From Flavobacterium cupreum (GTDB lineage: Bacteria; Bacteroidota; Bacteroidia; Flavobacteriales; Flavobacteriaceae), in the NCBI RefSeq assembly GCF_003996965.1, contig NZ_QWDM01000010.1:62001-126000 (forward strand): 64,000 nucleotides of DNA. Direction: 5' to 3'. The position numbers and the translations under genes are program-made. Below are positions 52,358 to 59,329 of the stretch, one piece after another. Numbering within the stretch: position 1 is the stretch's first letter; every line of letters begins with the position of its first letter. The notes beneath the pieces are model-generated. The model had not been told where the DNA came from. It searched no databases and saw only the letters and a list, made by a program, of their open reading frames with translations.

Positions 52358-52456
52358 TGTCATTTCGAGGAATGAGAATCTTCGCCAGTAATTCCATTTC
52401 AGTGGGAAAAACTTTGTCGAGCTTCAAACGGAGATTTCTCCTTCGTCGAAATGACA
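52358..52456. repeat. Palindromic repeat module A
   Basis: A 99-base unit starting TGTCATTTCGAGGAATGAGA and ending CTTCGTCGAAATGACA, with a central TTCGCCAGTAATTCC segment. Nearly identical to modules B (52492) and D (53337). Confidence 0.8.
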
Positions 52457-52491
52457 AATATTGCGGATAAGTATTGTTTGTCGTGCAGTTC

Positions 52492-52591
52492 TGTCATTTC
52501 GAGGAAGGAGAAATCTTCGCCAGTAATTCCATTTCAGTGGGAAAAACTTTGTCGAGCTTCTAACGAAGATTTCTCCTTCGTCGAAATGACA
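52492..52591. repeat. Palindromic repeat module B
   Basis: A 100-base unit with TGTCATTTCGAGGAAGGAGA at one end and CCTTCGTCGAAATGACA at the other; the interior matches module A at all but a few bases. Confidence 0.8.
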
Positions 52592-52662
52592 AATATTGTG
52601 GATAAGAATGGTTCTTATGCTCAGGATTTGTAGTATTAATCTTTTTTTTGGTTCATTAAAAT

Positions 52663-52670
52663 TATAGTTG
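52663..52670 (+). promoter_or_regulatory. Promoter -7 box upstream of copy 1 of the duplicated gene
   Basis: TATAGTTG is a one-base variant of TAnnTTTG and aligns exactly with TATATTTG in front of copy 2 (53507-53514). Transcription should start near 52677, a few bases before the inverted-repeat element at 52682. Confidence 0.5.
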
Positions 52671-52681
52671 TACGTTTGCCT

Positions 52682-52802
52682 TGACAAAATACCTTAAGGA
52701 TTTATCCTGAAACTTTTTATAAGTTAACATAAGCGAACCCTCGCCATGATGCTGTAGTTTAAACCGAAAGGCTGCTAAATCTACCTTTTTGGTATTTTGT
52801 CA
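52682..52802 (+). other. 121-base element closed by 12-base perfect inverted repeats; possible structured leader RNA
   Basis: TGACAAAATACC (52682-52693) and GGTATTTTGTCA (52791-52802) are perfect complements. Between them short hairpins can form: AGGA-TTTA-TCCT (52697-52708), AACTT/AAGTT (52711-52725), GCGA-ACCC-TCGC (52733-52744) and a longer stem capped by a GAAA tetraloop (52755-52783). It directly follows a promoter box and precedes copy 1 of the 93-residue gene by 40 bases. It is missing in front of copy 2. No known riboswitch consensus was recognised. It could also be a miniature transposable element. Confidence 0.45.
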
Positions 52803-52842
52803 CATCTAAAGCGGGGGTTTCGTGCGTTTAATATTTTCGATT

Positions 52843-53124
52843 ATGACAAAAGAAAATCAAAAAGCATCACACCTTGATGTAATGCCATCCGTGGCCAGTT
52901 TCGTTTCAGACGTATGTTTTGAAGGCGATTTTAAAGAACAACCCCTGTATTTACAGGAAATTTTCGAGTTACTGCTTGATACAGAGTACGGCAACAATCT
53001 CGAGTTAAGGCAAAAGATGCTGAGCTGTTTAAGAACCAGCAGATCTTTAGCCGAAACCTTATCTCCGTTTTCAGATGAGGAAATTCAGAAAGCTTGTACT
53101 GCGTTAGCCCTAAAAGCGAATTAA
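52843..53124 (+). CDS. Hypothetical 93-residue protein, copy 1
   Basis: Starts at ATG 52843 because the homologous copy 2 begins at the same codon (MTKENQKASHLDV). An acidic, probably helical cytoplasmic protein (LYLQEIFELLLDTEYGNNLE, KMLSCLRTSRSLAETLSPF). No family recognised. It differs from copy 2 at three residues only (S/N at 18, E/D near 82, L/S near 89). It has its own promoter box, the 121-base element in its leader, and a terminator behind. Confidence 0.72.
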   Translation: MTKENQKASHLDVMPSVASFVSDVCFEGDFKEQPLYLQEIFELLLDTEYGNNLELRQKMLSCLRTSRSLAETLSPFSDEEIQKACTALALKAN

Positions 53125-53151
53125 ATTTTTAGCACCTAAATACCACACTTT

Positions 53152-53178
53152 AAGCCCTGCATTTGCAGGGCTTTTTTT
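53152..53178 (+). terminator. Terminator of duplicated gene, copy 1
   Basis: AAGCCCTGC and GCAGGGCTT around ATTT, followed by a T tract; conserved behind copy 2. Confidence 0.85.
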
Positions 53179-53200
53179 GTAATGTCATTTCGATATAGTA

Positions 53201-53301
53201 TGTCATTTCGACGAAGGAGAAATCACACGAGAAACTCCGTAACTAAACGTCGCCAATCTTTGTCGAATTACGAGTGTGATTTCTCCTTCCTCGAAATGAC
53301 A
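53201..53301. repeat. Palindromic repeat module C
   Basis: A 101-base unit: TGTCATTTCGACGAAGGAGA at the left and CCTTCCTCGAAATGACA at the right. Its interior differs from modules A, B and D and resembles that of 12877-12963 (AATCACAC arms). Confidence 0.75.
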
Positions 53302-53336
53302 AATAGTGCGGATAAGTATTGTTTGTCGTCCAGTTC

Positions 53337-53436
53337 TGTCATTTCGAGGAACGAGAAATCTTCGCCAGTAACTCCATTTCTGTGAGAAAAACTTTGTCGA
53401 GCTTCTAACGAAGATTTCTCCTTCGTCGAAATGACA
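53337..53436. repeat. Palindromic repeat module D
   Basis: A 100-base unit nearly identical to module B, at the equivalent place in front of copy 2 of the duplicated gene. Together with module C it fills most of the gap 53179-53566. Confidence 0.8.
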
Positions 53437-53506
53437 AATGCTGTGGTTGAGTATTGTCCTTATAATCAAGATTTGTAGTATTAATCTTTTTTTGTTTCAT
53501 TAAAAT

Positions 53507-53514
53507 TATATTTG
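53507..53514 (+). promoter_or_regulatory. Promoter -7 box of copy 2
   Basis: TATATTTG, a full match to TAnnTTTG, 52 bases before the ATG of copy 2. Confidence 0.6.
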
Positions 53515-53566
53515 TAAGTTTATAATGACAAGCAATTCATAGGGTGAAACTTAAATTTTTTTTATT

Positions 53567-53848
53567 ATGACAAAAGAAAATCAAAAAGCATCACACCTTG
53601 ATGTAATGCCATCCGTGGCCAATTTCGTTTCAGACGTATGTTTTGAAGGCGATTTTAAAGAACAACCCCTGTATTTACAGGAAATTTTCGAATTACTGCT
53701 CGATACAGAGTACGGCAACAATCTTGAGTTAAGGCAAAAGATGCTGAGCTGTTTAAGAACCAGCAGATCCTTAGCCGAAACCTTATCTCCGTTTTCAGAC
53801 GAGGACATTCAGAAAGCCTGTACTGCGTCAGCCTTAAAAGCGAATTAA
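53567..53848 (+). CDS. Hypothetical 93-residue protein, copy 2
   Basis: A near-identical tandem copy of the gene at 52843-53124, with the same length, start and terminator. Most base changes between the copies are silent (for example CTC/CTT, TTA/CTG-type and GAG/GAA changes), which suggests both have been kept as proteins. The leader is only about 45 bases and lacks the 121-base element. Function unknown. Confidence 0.72.
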   Translation: MTKENQKASHLDVMPSVANFVSDVCFEGDFKEQPLYLQEIFELLLDTEYGNNLELRQKMLSCLRTSRSLAETLSPFSDEDIQKACTASALKAN

Positions 53849-53875
53849 ATTTTTAGCACCTAAATACCACTTCAG

Positions 53876-53902
53876 GCCCTGCAATTGCAGGGCTTTTTTT
53901 GT
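53876..53902 (+). terminator. Terminator of duplicated gene, copy 2
   Basis: GCCCTGCAATTGCAGGGC palindrome followed by seven T; the counterpart of 53152-53178. Confidence 0.85.
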
Positions 53903-54022
53903 AGTGAATATCTTGTTTCCGATTTATTTTATTTTGTTGAAAACTTCCGATGTAAAAAAAAGTATAATACTTAGAAGAACCTGTTAAAATAAAGAATACG
54001 GTCAAAAAAATTAAAAATTTTT

Positions 54023-54211
54023 ATGAAAGCAATTGAAGAAATTGAAGAAAAAATTAAAGAATTGGAAGAACTTTACCACGATCAAATAACCTTAGCAAGG
54101 TCCTATTCTGCTAGTAACCCATCTTTTAAAGATTGGTTATCTAAAGAAATAGGAGAGTTAAAAGGAAAGTTGAGAAAATTAACTATTGAAAACATCATCG
54201 GCGAGGTTTAA
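54023..54211 (+). CDS. Small coiled-coil protein, hypothetical
   Basis: A 62-residue charged protein, heptad-like at the start (IEEIEEKIKELEELY) and end (KEIGELKGKLRKLTIE) around a Ser-rich middle. The composition is protein-like and the frame starts at an ATG behind an AT-rich leader. No homologue is recognised. It could be a real small gene or chance; it has no obvious operon partner. Confidence 0.45.
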   Translation: MKAIEEIEEKIKELEELYHDQITLARSYSASNPSFKDWLSKEIGELKGKLRKLTIENIIGEV

Positions 54212-54247
54212 TAAAGAAGCGATGACGTTAAATAAGTTATATGACTA

Positions 54248-54451
54248 TCAAAAACAATGATCAATGACGTTCCCCAGCGTATAAGTATACGTTCGGTCAG
54301 TCGCGATTGGCATGTAAGCAGTCACGGGTAGGGTGCTGTAAAGGAAGTTTTGGGTTAGACACGCGAAATTTGAGGTATTTTCATCATCAAAAGGCTCATT
54401 AGATGTGTCTATTTGTATTGCTGAGGTATAATTTACGCAACCAGACGCCAT
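54248..54451 (-). CDS. Open frame, possible gene fragment
   Basis: A 67-codon frame (for example CVNYTSAIQIDTSNEPFDD and TAYMPIATDRTYTYTLGN). It has a protein-like, Thr/Asn-rich composition resembling a surface protein or adhesin segment, and is richer in GC than its surroundings. No signal peptide, family or partner gene was recognised. Most likely a remnant of a transferred gene. Confidence 0.25.
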   Translation of the reverse strand: MASGCVNYTSAIQIDTSNEPFDDENTSNFACLTQNFLYSTLPVTAYMPIATDRTYTYTLGNVIDHCF

Positions 54452-54459
54452 TGACGCCT

Positions 54460-54522
54460 GCCCGAACCTAAATGACAGATGCCAGAACCTAAAAAATAGA
54501 TGATGGAACCTATAGAAGTAGC
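54460..54522. repeat. Three degenerate 21-base direct repeats
   Basis: Units at 54460-54480, 54481-54501 and 54502-54522 share the core GAACCTA (GCCCGAACCTAAATGACAGA, GCCAGAACCTAAAAAATAGA, GATGGAACCTATAGAAGTAG). Confidence 0.45.
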
Positions 54523-54533
54523 CTCATAAAAAA

Positions 54534-54572
54534 AACCTTCTGAAATTTAACTTCCGGAAGGTTCTTTATTGT
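54534..54572. terminator. Terminator-like hairpin behind the frameshifted gene
   Basis: AACCTTC and GGAAGGTT pair around a loop of about 15 bases, with A/T-rich flanks on both sides. It lies directly after the stop of the minus-strand gene at 54572. Confidence 0.6.
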
Positions 54573-55065
54573 TATTGAATTTCTTTTTCAGGAGGATTTT
54601 CTGTTTTAGCAGTACCTGATTTCTTAAAGAACTGTGCCAGTTCGTTTACCTTAACCTGAAAACCTGCAGCCTTTGTTCCTACCTTGTATTTACTGAAATC
54701 ATAATCGGTAATGCTGCCTGATAACAATCGAAATCGTGCAGGATTTTATTGTTCTTAAGGCTGCTGGCCAGACTTTCTAAACGTGCGATAATACTTTGAA
54801 GAAATTCTCTCGAGTCAACATCGTTCTGAAATTCGACCCAGTCAATATCGGGACTGCTCAAAGCGGGCTGATTGGTTCTGAAATCTTTTACCTTGTTGAT
54901 TACAAGTTTGTTTTGTTCGTTTACACTACCGTACTTGGTTCGCTCTTCGGGGGTAAGGTTCTTGAATTTTGCGGCAAGAGAACCTTCAATAGTGGCCAGC
55001 GCGGTTGCTACAATAGTTTTTTCCTGTGTCGTGTAGTGCAGGGAATTTAAATTTTCGATTGCCAT
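54572..55065 (-). pseudogene. Frameshifted hypothetical gene (about 164 residues)
   Basis: The first frame (55065 to about 54715) reads MAIENLNSLHYTTQEKTIVA ... LKNNKILHDFDCYQAA and would stop after 128 residues. In the next frame the sequence continues without break as ITDYDFSKYKVGTKAAGFQV, then VNELAQFFKKSG to a stop at 54572-54574. YQAA(I/L)TDYDFSKYK reads smoothly across the junction, so one base appears to be missing near 54718. The family (helical, unknown function) is common in flavobacteria at full length. Either a recent frameshift mutation, a sequencing error or programmed frameshifting; the first two are likelier. Confidence 0.75.
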
Positions 55066-55555
55066 AGTTTATAGTTTTAATTAATAATAATTGAAACAGT
55101 AAACTTAAAGGTCAGCTAAGGAATTGAATAGTCCTAAAAGGGCATATTTATAATAAAATAGGACAAATTACCAAGATTTAGCAATTATTAAAAAAAAACT
55201 ATCCGGCAAAATCTGGTATTATAAGAGACTGTGTCAATTGTCCGGGCTATATCTGTGTGCCTTTAGAATAATATTTTTGGCATTTTCGGGGCTGTTTTTC
55301 CTTATGAAAATCAGGGGAAAATACCCGTTTTTTATCTAAAAGATTAATGCTATTTTTGAGGCGATAATTTCTTCACAATACGTTACATCCAAGCCTCAAA
55401 AAGGCTTTTAATAAAAGGTTCTATGATTAGTTTTATTCTTTCCGTTGTATTGTTGTTATTGAATCAGTTTTAAAAAAGCTATTCCTTCATGATAATAATT
55501 TTTCAGGCTTTTTTCAGTATTGGAAAGGTTTCTTCTGTTTATGCGCATAATTTTT

Positions 55556-55563
55556 TAAATTTG
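55556..55563 (+). promoter_or_regulatory. Promoter -7 box of the SulP gene
   Basis: TAAATTTG fits TAnnTTTG and ends seven bases before the ATG at 55571, so the transcript would start at or next to the start codon. The gap 55066-55555 shows no gene; a 16-codon hydrophobic frame near 55422 is considered in the rejected list. Confidence 0.5.
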
Positions 55564-55570
55564 TGCCCTT

Positions 55571-57100
55571 ATGAAAAAAGCATACTCCCTCTTTGACTTT
55601 TCGCAAAAGGTTAATTATAAAAATGAAATTTTAGCGGGGCTCACCGTAGCCATGACGATGATTCCCGAATCATTGTCGTTCGCGATTCTGGCTGGTTTTC
55701 CTCCCCTGGTGGGTTTGTACGCTGCATTTATTGCCGGTCTGGTTACGGCCATTTTTGGCGGCAGGCCCGGAATGATTTCGGGTGGGGCAGGCGCAACGGT
55801 AATTGTTCTGATTGCCCTGATGAAATCTCACGGAATTGAGTATGTTTTTGCAGCTGTTGCACTTGGTGGCGTGGTGCAAATCTGTATCGGGCTTTTTAAA
55901 CTCGGAAAATTTATCAGACTGGTACCGCAGCCCGTCATGTTTGGTTTTGTAAACGGACTTGCAGTGGTTATTTTTATGTCGCAATTGGAGCAATTTAAAA
56001 CAGTTGTAAACGGACAAGTTTCTTGGCTGCAGGGAACAACGCTGTACATTATGTTGGGTTTGGTCGCCTTAACGGTGAGCATTGTTCTTCTTTTTCCTAA
56101 AATCACTAAGACAGTTCCGGCTTCTTTGGTGGCCATAATGGTGGTTTTCGCTATCGCGCTTTTGTTTCATATTGATACCAAAACAGTAGAAGATATTGCT
56201 TCTGTTCAGGGCGGATTTCCTCCTTTTCATATTCCCAATATTCCTTTTTCTTTTGATACGCTTAAAGTGATATTTCCCTATTCGGTAATTGTTGCCGCTG
56301 TTGGTTTAACAGAGGGTTTGCTGACCTTAAACCTGGTGGACGAAATTACAGGAACCCGCGGAAACAGTAATCGGGAATGTATTGCTCAGGGAAGTTCGAA
56401 TATCTTAAACGGTTTTTTCTTCGGAATGGGCGGCTGTCCGATGATTGCACAGACCCTCGTCAATCTTTCGGCAGGTTCGAGAGCACGGCTTTCGGGAATA
56501 ATTGCGGCACTGACTATTTTGATAATTATACTTTTTGGTGCTCCGGTAATTGGAAAGTTACCGATGGCAGCTTTAGTTGGGGTGATGATGATGGTGGCGA
56601 TAACAACCTTCGAATGGGCAAGTTTCAGGATTATAAACAAGATGCCCAAACACGATATTTTTGTTGGAATATTGGTTGCCCTAATCACGATTGTGTTGCA
56701 CAATTTGGCTTTGGCAGTATTAATTGGAGTTATTATTTCGGCCTTGGTTTTTGCCTGGGAAAGTGCCAAAAGAATCCGTGCCAGACATTATACAGATGAA
56801 GAAGGAGTAAAACACTACGAAATTTATGGTCCTCTATTTTTTGGTTCTATTGCTGCTTTTATGGAAAAATTCGATATCCGGAATGATCCCAATCATGTGA
56901 TTATCGATTTTAAGGAAAGCCGCATTGCCGATATGTCTGCCATTGAAGCTTTGAATAATCTGACCAAAAAATACAGTCAGTTAAACAAAACGGTCGAACT
57001 GACGCATTTAAGTCCTGACTGTATTCTGTTACTTAAAAATGCCGAAGCAGTTATTAAGGTAAATGTTATTGAGGATCCGACTTATAAAGTAGTCAATTAA
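55571..57100 (+). CDS. SulP-family anion transporter with STAS domain
   Basis: A 509-residue transporter with the SLC26/SulP fold. The signature ESLSFAILAGFPPLVGLYAA (helix 1) and GGCPMIAQTLVNLSAGSRA (helix 8) are present in a 14-helix core (about 15-400); a cytoplasmic STAS domain follows (about 405-505, with IIDFKESRIADMSAIEAL). SulP proteins carry sulfate, bicarbonate or other anions; the substrate here is not evident. No carbonic anhydrase or sulfate gene lies nearby. Confidence 0.93.
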   Translation: MKKAYSLFDFSQKVNYKNEILAGLTVAMTMIPESLSFAILAGFPPLVGLYAAFIAGLVTAIFGGRPGMISGGAGATVIVLIALMKSHGIEYVFAAVALGGVVQICIGLFKLGKFIRLVPQPVMFGFVNGLAVVIFMSQLEQFKTVVNGQVSWLQGTTLYIMLGLVALTVSIVLLFPKITKTVPASLVAIMVVFAIALLFHIDTKTVEDIASVQGGFPPFHIPNIPFSFDTLKVIFPYSVIVAAVGLTEGLLTLNLVDEITGTRGNSNRECIAQGSSNILNGFFFGMGGCPMIAQTLVNLSAGSRARLSGIIAALTILIIILFGAPVIGKLPMAALVGVMMMVAITTFEWASFRIINKMPKHDIFVGILVALITIVLHNLALAVLIGVIISALVFAWESAKRIRARHYTDEEGVKHYEIYGPLFFGSIAAFMEKFDIRNDPNHVIIDFKESRIADMSAIEALNNLTKKYSQLNKTVELTHLSPDCILLLKNAEAVIKVNVIEDPTYKVVN

Positions 57101-57118
57101 AGAATTAGATAATGAGAA

Positions 57119-57171
57119 AATTAGATAATTAGATAATGAGATAATGTTTGAAATTTTCTAATTATCTAATT
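57119..57171. repeat. AATTAGATAATTAGA palindrome between convergent genes
   Basis: Perfect 15-base arms at 57119-57133 and 57157-57171 within a wider tract of TAGATAAT and TAATGAGA repeats that reaches into the last codons of the ENPP gene. It may end transcription from both sides. Confidence 0.65.
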
Positions 57172-57177
57172 GACTCA

Positions 57178-58377
57178 TTATCTCATTAACCCCTTCACTT
57201 CGCTAAACTTTCCGTCCACTTCATCTATTTTCAATCCTAAGATATGGGCGATTAAAGAATAAACCGAAACGTTCTGAAAGCATCTGACTTCTTTATTGAC
57301 TTTAAAAACCGGGCCTTTTGCATAAAAAATAGCCTGCATGTCTTTGTTTTTATTGTCGTAACCGTGGGTTCCTCCTTTTATCTTTTGGTCTTTATCATTT
57401 ACTAAACTATATCCTTTTTCGGCTTCAATAACAAAATCATGCACCCGCGGATTCGTGCCATAATGCAATCTTTTGGGCAATTTTCCGGCTCTCCAGAATT
57501 TAATATGCGGTACTTTTTTTAAAGCTGCTGCAATGGAATCCTGATAACCGGGTTTGGCCTGTAAACTCATAATCGGATTAATAACAGCTTTGTAACCTAA
57601 CCATTCGGGTTTTAGATACTCTAAAAGGGCCACTTTTTTGTCATTGCTGATAGCTGCCATTCCGTGATCGGAAACGATGATTAAATTGATTTGTTTACCG
57701 ATCGGCAACTGATCCAGTTTTGCAGATAATTGTCCCATGATAGAGTCCATTTTAATAGCCATCTTTTTATTTTCCGGAGAAAGTGGACCAAAATTATGTC
57801 CGGTGTGATCGGGTTCATCAAAATATAAAGTAATTAAGTGCGGACGTTGTTTTTCAGGAAGCTGTAGCCATTTTATCACGGTGTCAATTCTGGTTTCGTA
57901 CGGCACTTTATCGTCGTACTTCTTATAAATACCGGGTCTTTTCTGATCGGTATCCGATCCCGGCCAGAAAAAAGAAGCTGTTTTGATACCCTGTTCTTCG
58001 GCCACATTCCAGATTGGATTCCCACCATAAAAACGGGAATCATTTTTGGCATTCGATGATAAGGAGAAGGATTCGTTAAGTTGAGCGTCATAAAAAACGT
58101 TATTAATGATGCCATGATGATCCGGGTAAAGACCTGTCACAATCGAATAATGATTCGGGAAAGTTTTGGTCGGATAGGAGGGTTTCATTGATTTTGCATG
58201 AACGCCTTCTTTGGCTATTTGTTTTAAATTCGGAAGATTAAATTGCTTCCCATAATCCCAGCGAAACCCGTCCATAGAAACTAAGACTACGTAAGTGTCT
58301 TTATTGGTCTGGGCCTGTGAAAAAGTGGTAAGAAGTAAAAATGTAAAAGATAATAGGTGAGTAGTGAATTTTCTCAT
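57178..58377 (-). CDS. Ectonucleotide pyrophosphatase/phosphodiesterase family protein
   Basis: A 399-residue exported enzyme with signal peptide (HLLSFTFLLLTTFSQAQ). VSMDGFRWDY (D36), PTKTFPNHYSIVTGLYPDHH (nucleophile T72), FDEPDHTGHNFGP and IIVSDHGMAA supply the two-zinc site of the alkaline-phosphatase superfamily in the ENPP pattern; a late His in GGTHGYDN completes it. It cleaves phosphodiester or pyrophosphate bonds outside the inner membrane; the natural substrate is unknown. The last codons lie inside the palindrome tract. Confidence 0.93.
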   Translation of the reverse strand: MRKFTTHLLSFTFLLLTTFSQAQTNKDTYVVLVSMDGFRWDYGKQFNLPNLKQIAKEGVHAKSMKPSYPTKTFPNHYSIVTGLYPDHHGIINNVFYDAQLNESFSLSSNAKNDSRFYGGNPIWNVAEEQGIKTASFFWPGSDTDQKRPGIYKKYDDKVPYETRIDTVIKWLQLPEKQRPHLITLYFDEPDHTGHNFGPLSPENKKMAIKMDSIMGQLSAKLDQLPIGKQINLIIVSDHGMAAISNDKKVALLEYLKPEWLGYKAVINPIMSLQAKPGYQDSIAAALKKVPHIKFWRAGKLPKRLHYGTNPRVHDFVIEAEKGYSLVNDKDQKIKGGTHGYDNKNKDMQAIFYAKGPVFKVNKEVRCFQNVSVYSLIAHILGLKIDEVDGKFSEVKGLMR

Positions 58378-58446
58378 TTTGTAATTTTAATAGAATTACA
58401 AAGATATTCATAACAGATTTTTTAATGAAAAAGAGAGTGTTAAGTT

Positions 58447-59245
58447 TGCCACCAATTACACGAATTTTCGCGAATGCTTTATGTAGAAAAAGGTTGCCAC
58501 AGATTAAAGGATTAAATGGATTAATCTGTGGAAATCTTGTAATCTATGGCTAAAAAGTTTGCCACTAATTACACGAATTTTCACGAATGTTTGGTTTGGA
58601 AAAAGTTTGCCACGGATTAAATAGATTAATCTGTGGAAATCCTTTAATCTGTGGCTAAAAATGGTTGCCACGAATTGCGCGAATTTTCACGAATTGCACG
58701 TGTGGAAAAAGTTTGCCACGAATTACACGAATTTTCACGAATGTTTGGTGTGGAAAAAGTTTGCCACGGATTAAATAAATTAATCTGCGGAAATCTTTTA
58801 ATCTGTGGCTAAAAATGGTTGCCACGAATTGCGCGAATTTTCACGAATTGCACGTGTGGAAAAAGTTTGCCACAGATTAAAGGATTAAATGGGTTAATCT
58901 GTGGAAATCTTTTAATCTGTGGCTAAAAAGTTTGCCACTAATTACACGAATTTTCACGAATGTTTGGTGTGGAAAAAGTTTGCCACAGATTAAAGGATTA
59001 AAATGATTAATCTGTGCAAATCTGTTTAATCTGTGCGAATCTGTGGCAAAAAAGCCATTGAATCGGTATCTAAAAAACCTGCAGTGAATTATGCGCAAGC
59101 TTTAAAAAAATAATTCGTGAAAATTCGTGTAATTCGTGGCAAAAAAAAAGCCATTTAATCGGTATCTAAAAAACCTGCAGTGAATTATGCGCAAGCTTTA
59201 AAAAAATAATTCGTGAAAATTCGTGTAATTCGTGGCAAAAAAAAT
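58447..59245. repeat. Nested repeat cluster (GCCACGAATTACACGAATTTT family)
   Basis: About 800 bases without a gene. Units of two kinds alternate: GCCACGAATTACACGAATTT...CACGAAT and GCCACAGATTAAAGGATTAA...ATTAATCTGTGG. The left part carries the units in one sense, and the right part (59110-59240) carries AATTCGTGAAAATTCGTGTA and ATTCGTGGC in the other, so large hairpins can form. A 96-base direct repeat ends the cluster (59054-59149 and 59150-59245). Not a CRISPR: spacers are not unique and units are irregular. Confidence 0.85.
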
Positions 59246-59273
59246 CCTTTTAATCTGTGGATAAAAAACAAAA

Positions 59274-59306
59274 AAAACGCCAAACAGAATCTCTGTTTGG
59301 CGTTTT
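59274..59306 (-). terminator. Terminator of groEL
   Basis: Arms AAAACGCCAAACAGA (59274-59288) and TCTGTTTGGCGTTTT (59292-59306), T tract on the minus strand, just past the groEL stop. Confidence 0.88.
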
Positions 59307-59329
59307 ATAATGTAAGAAGTGAAGAACGA

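Noticed and set aside
55422..55472. 16-codon hydrophobic frame (MISFILSVVLLLLNQF), resembling a small toxin
   Set aside because: Too short to support; no antitoxin RNA, promoter or repeat structure was seen around it.
58447..59245. CRISPR array
   Set aside because: Repeats are of two types, of irregular length and orientation, with no unique spacers and no cas genes nearby.
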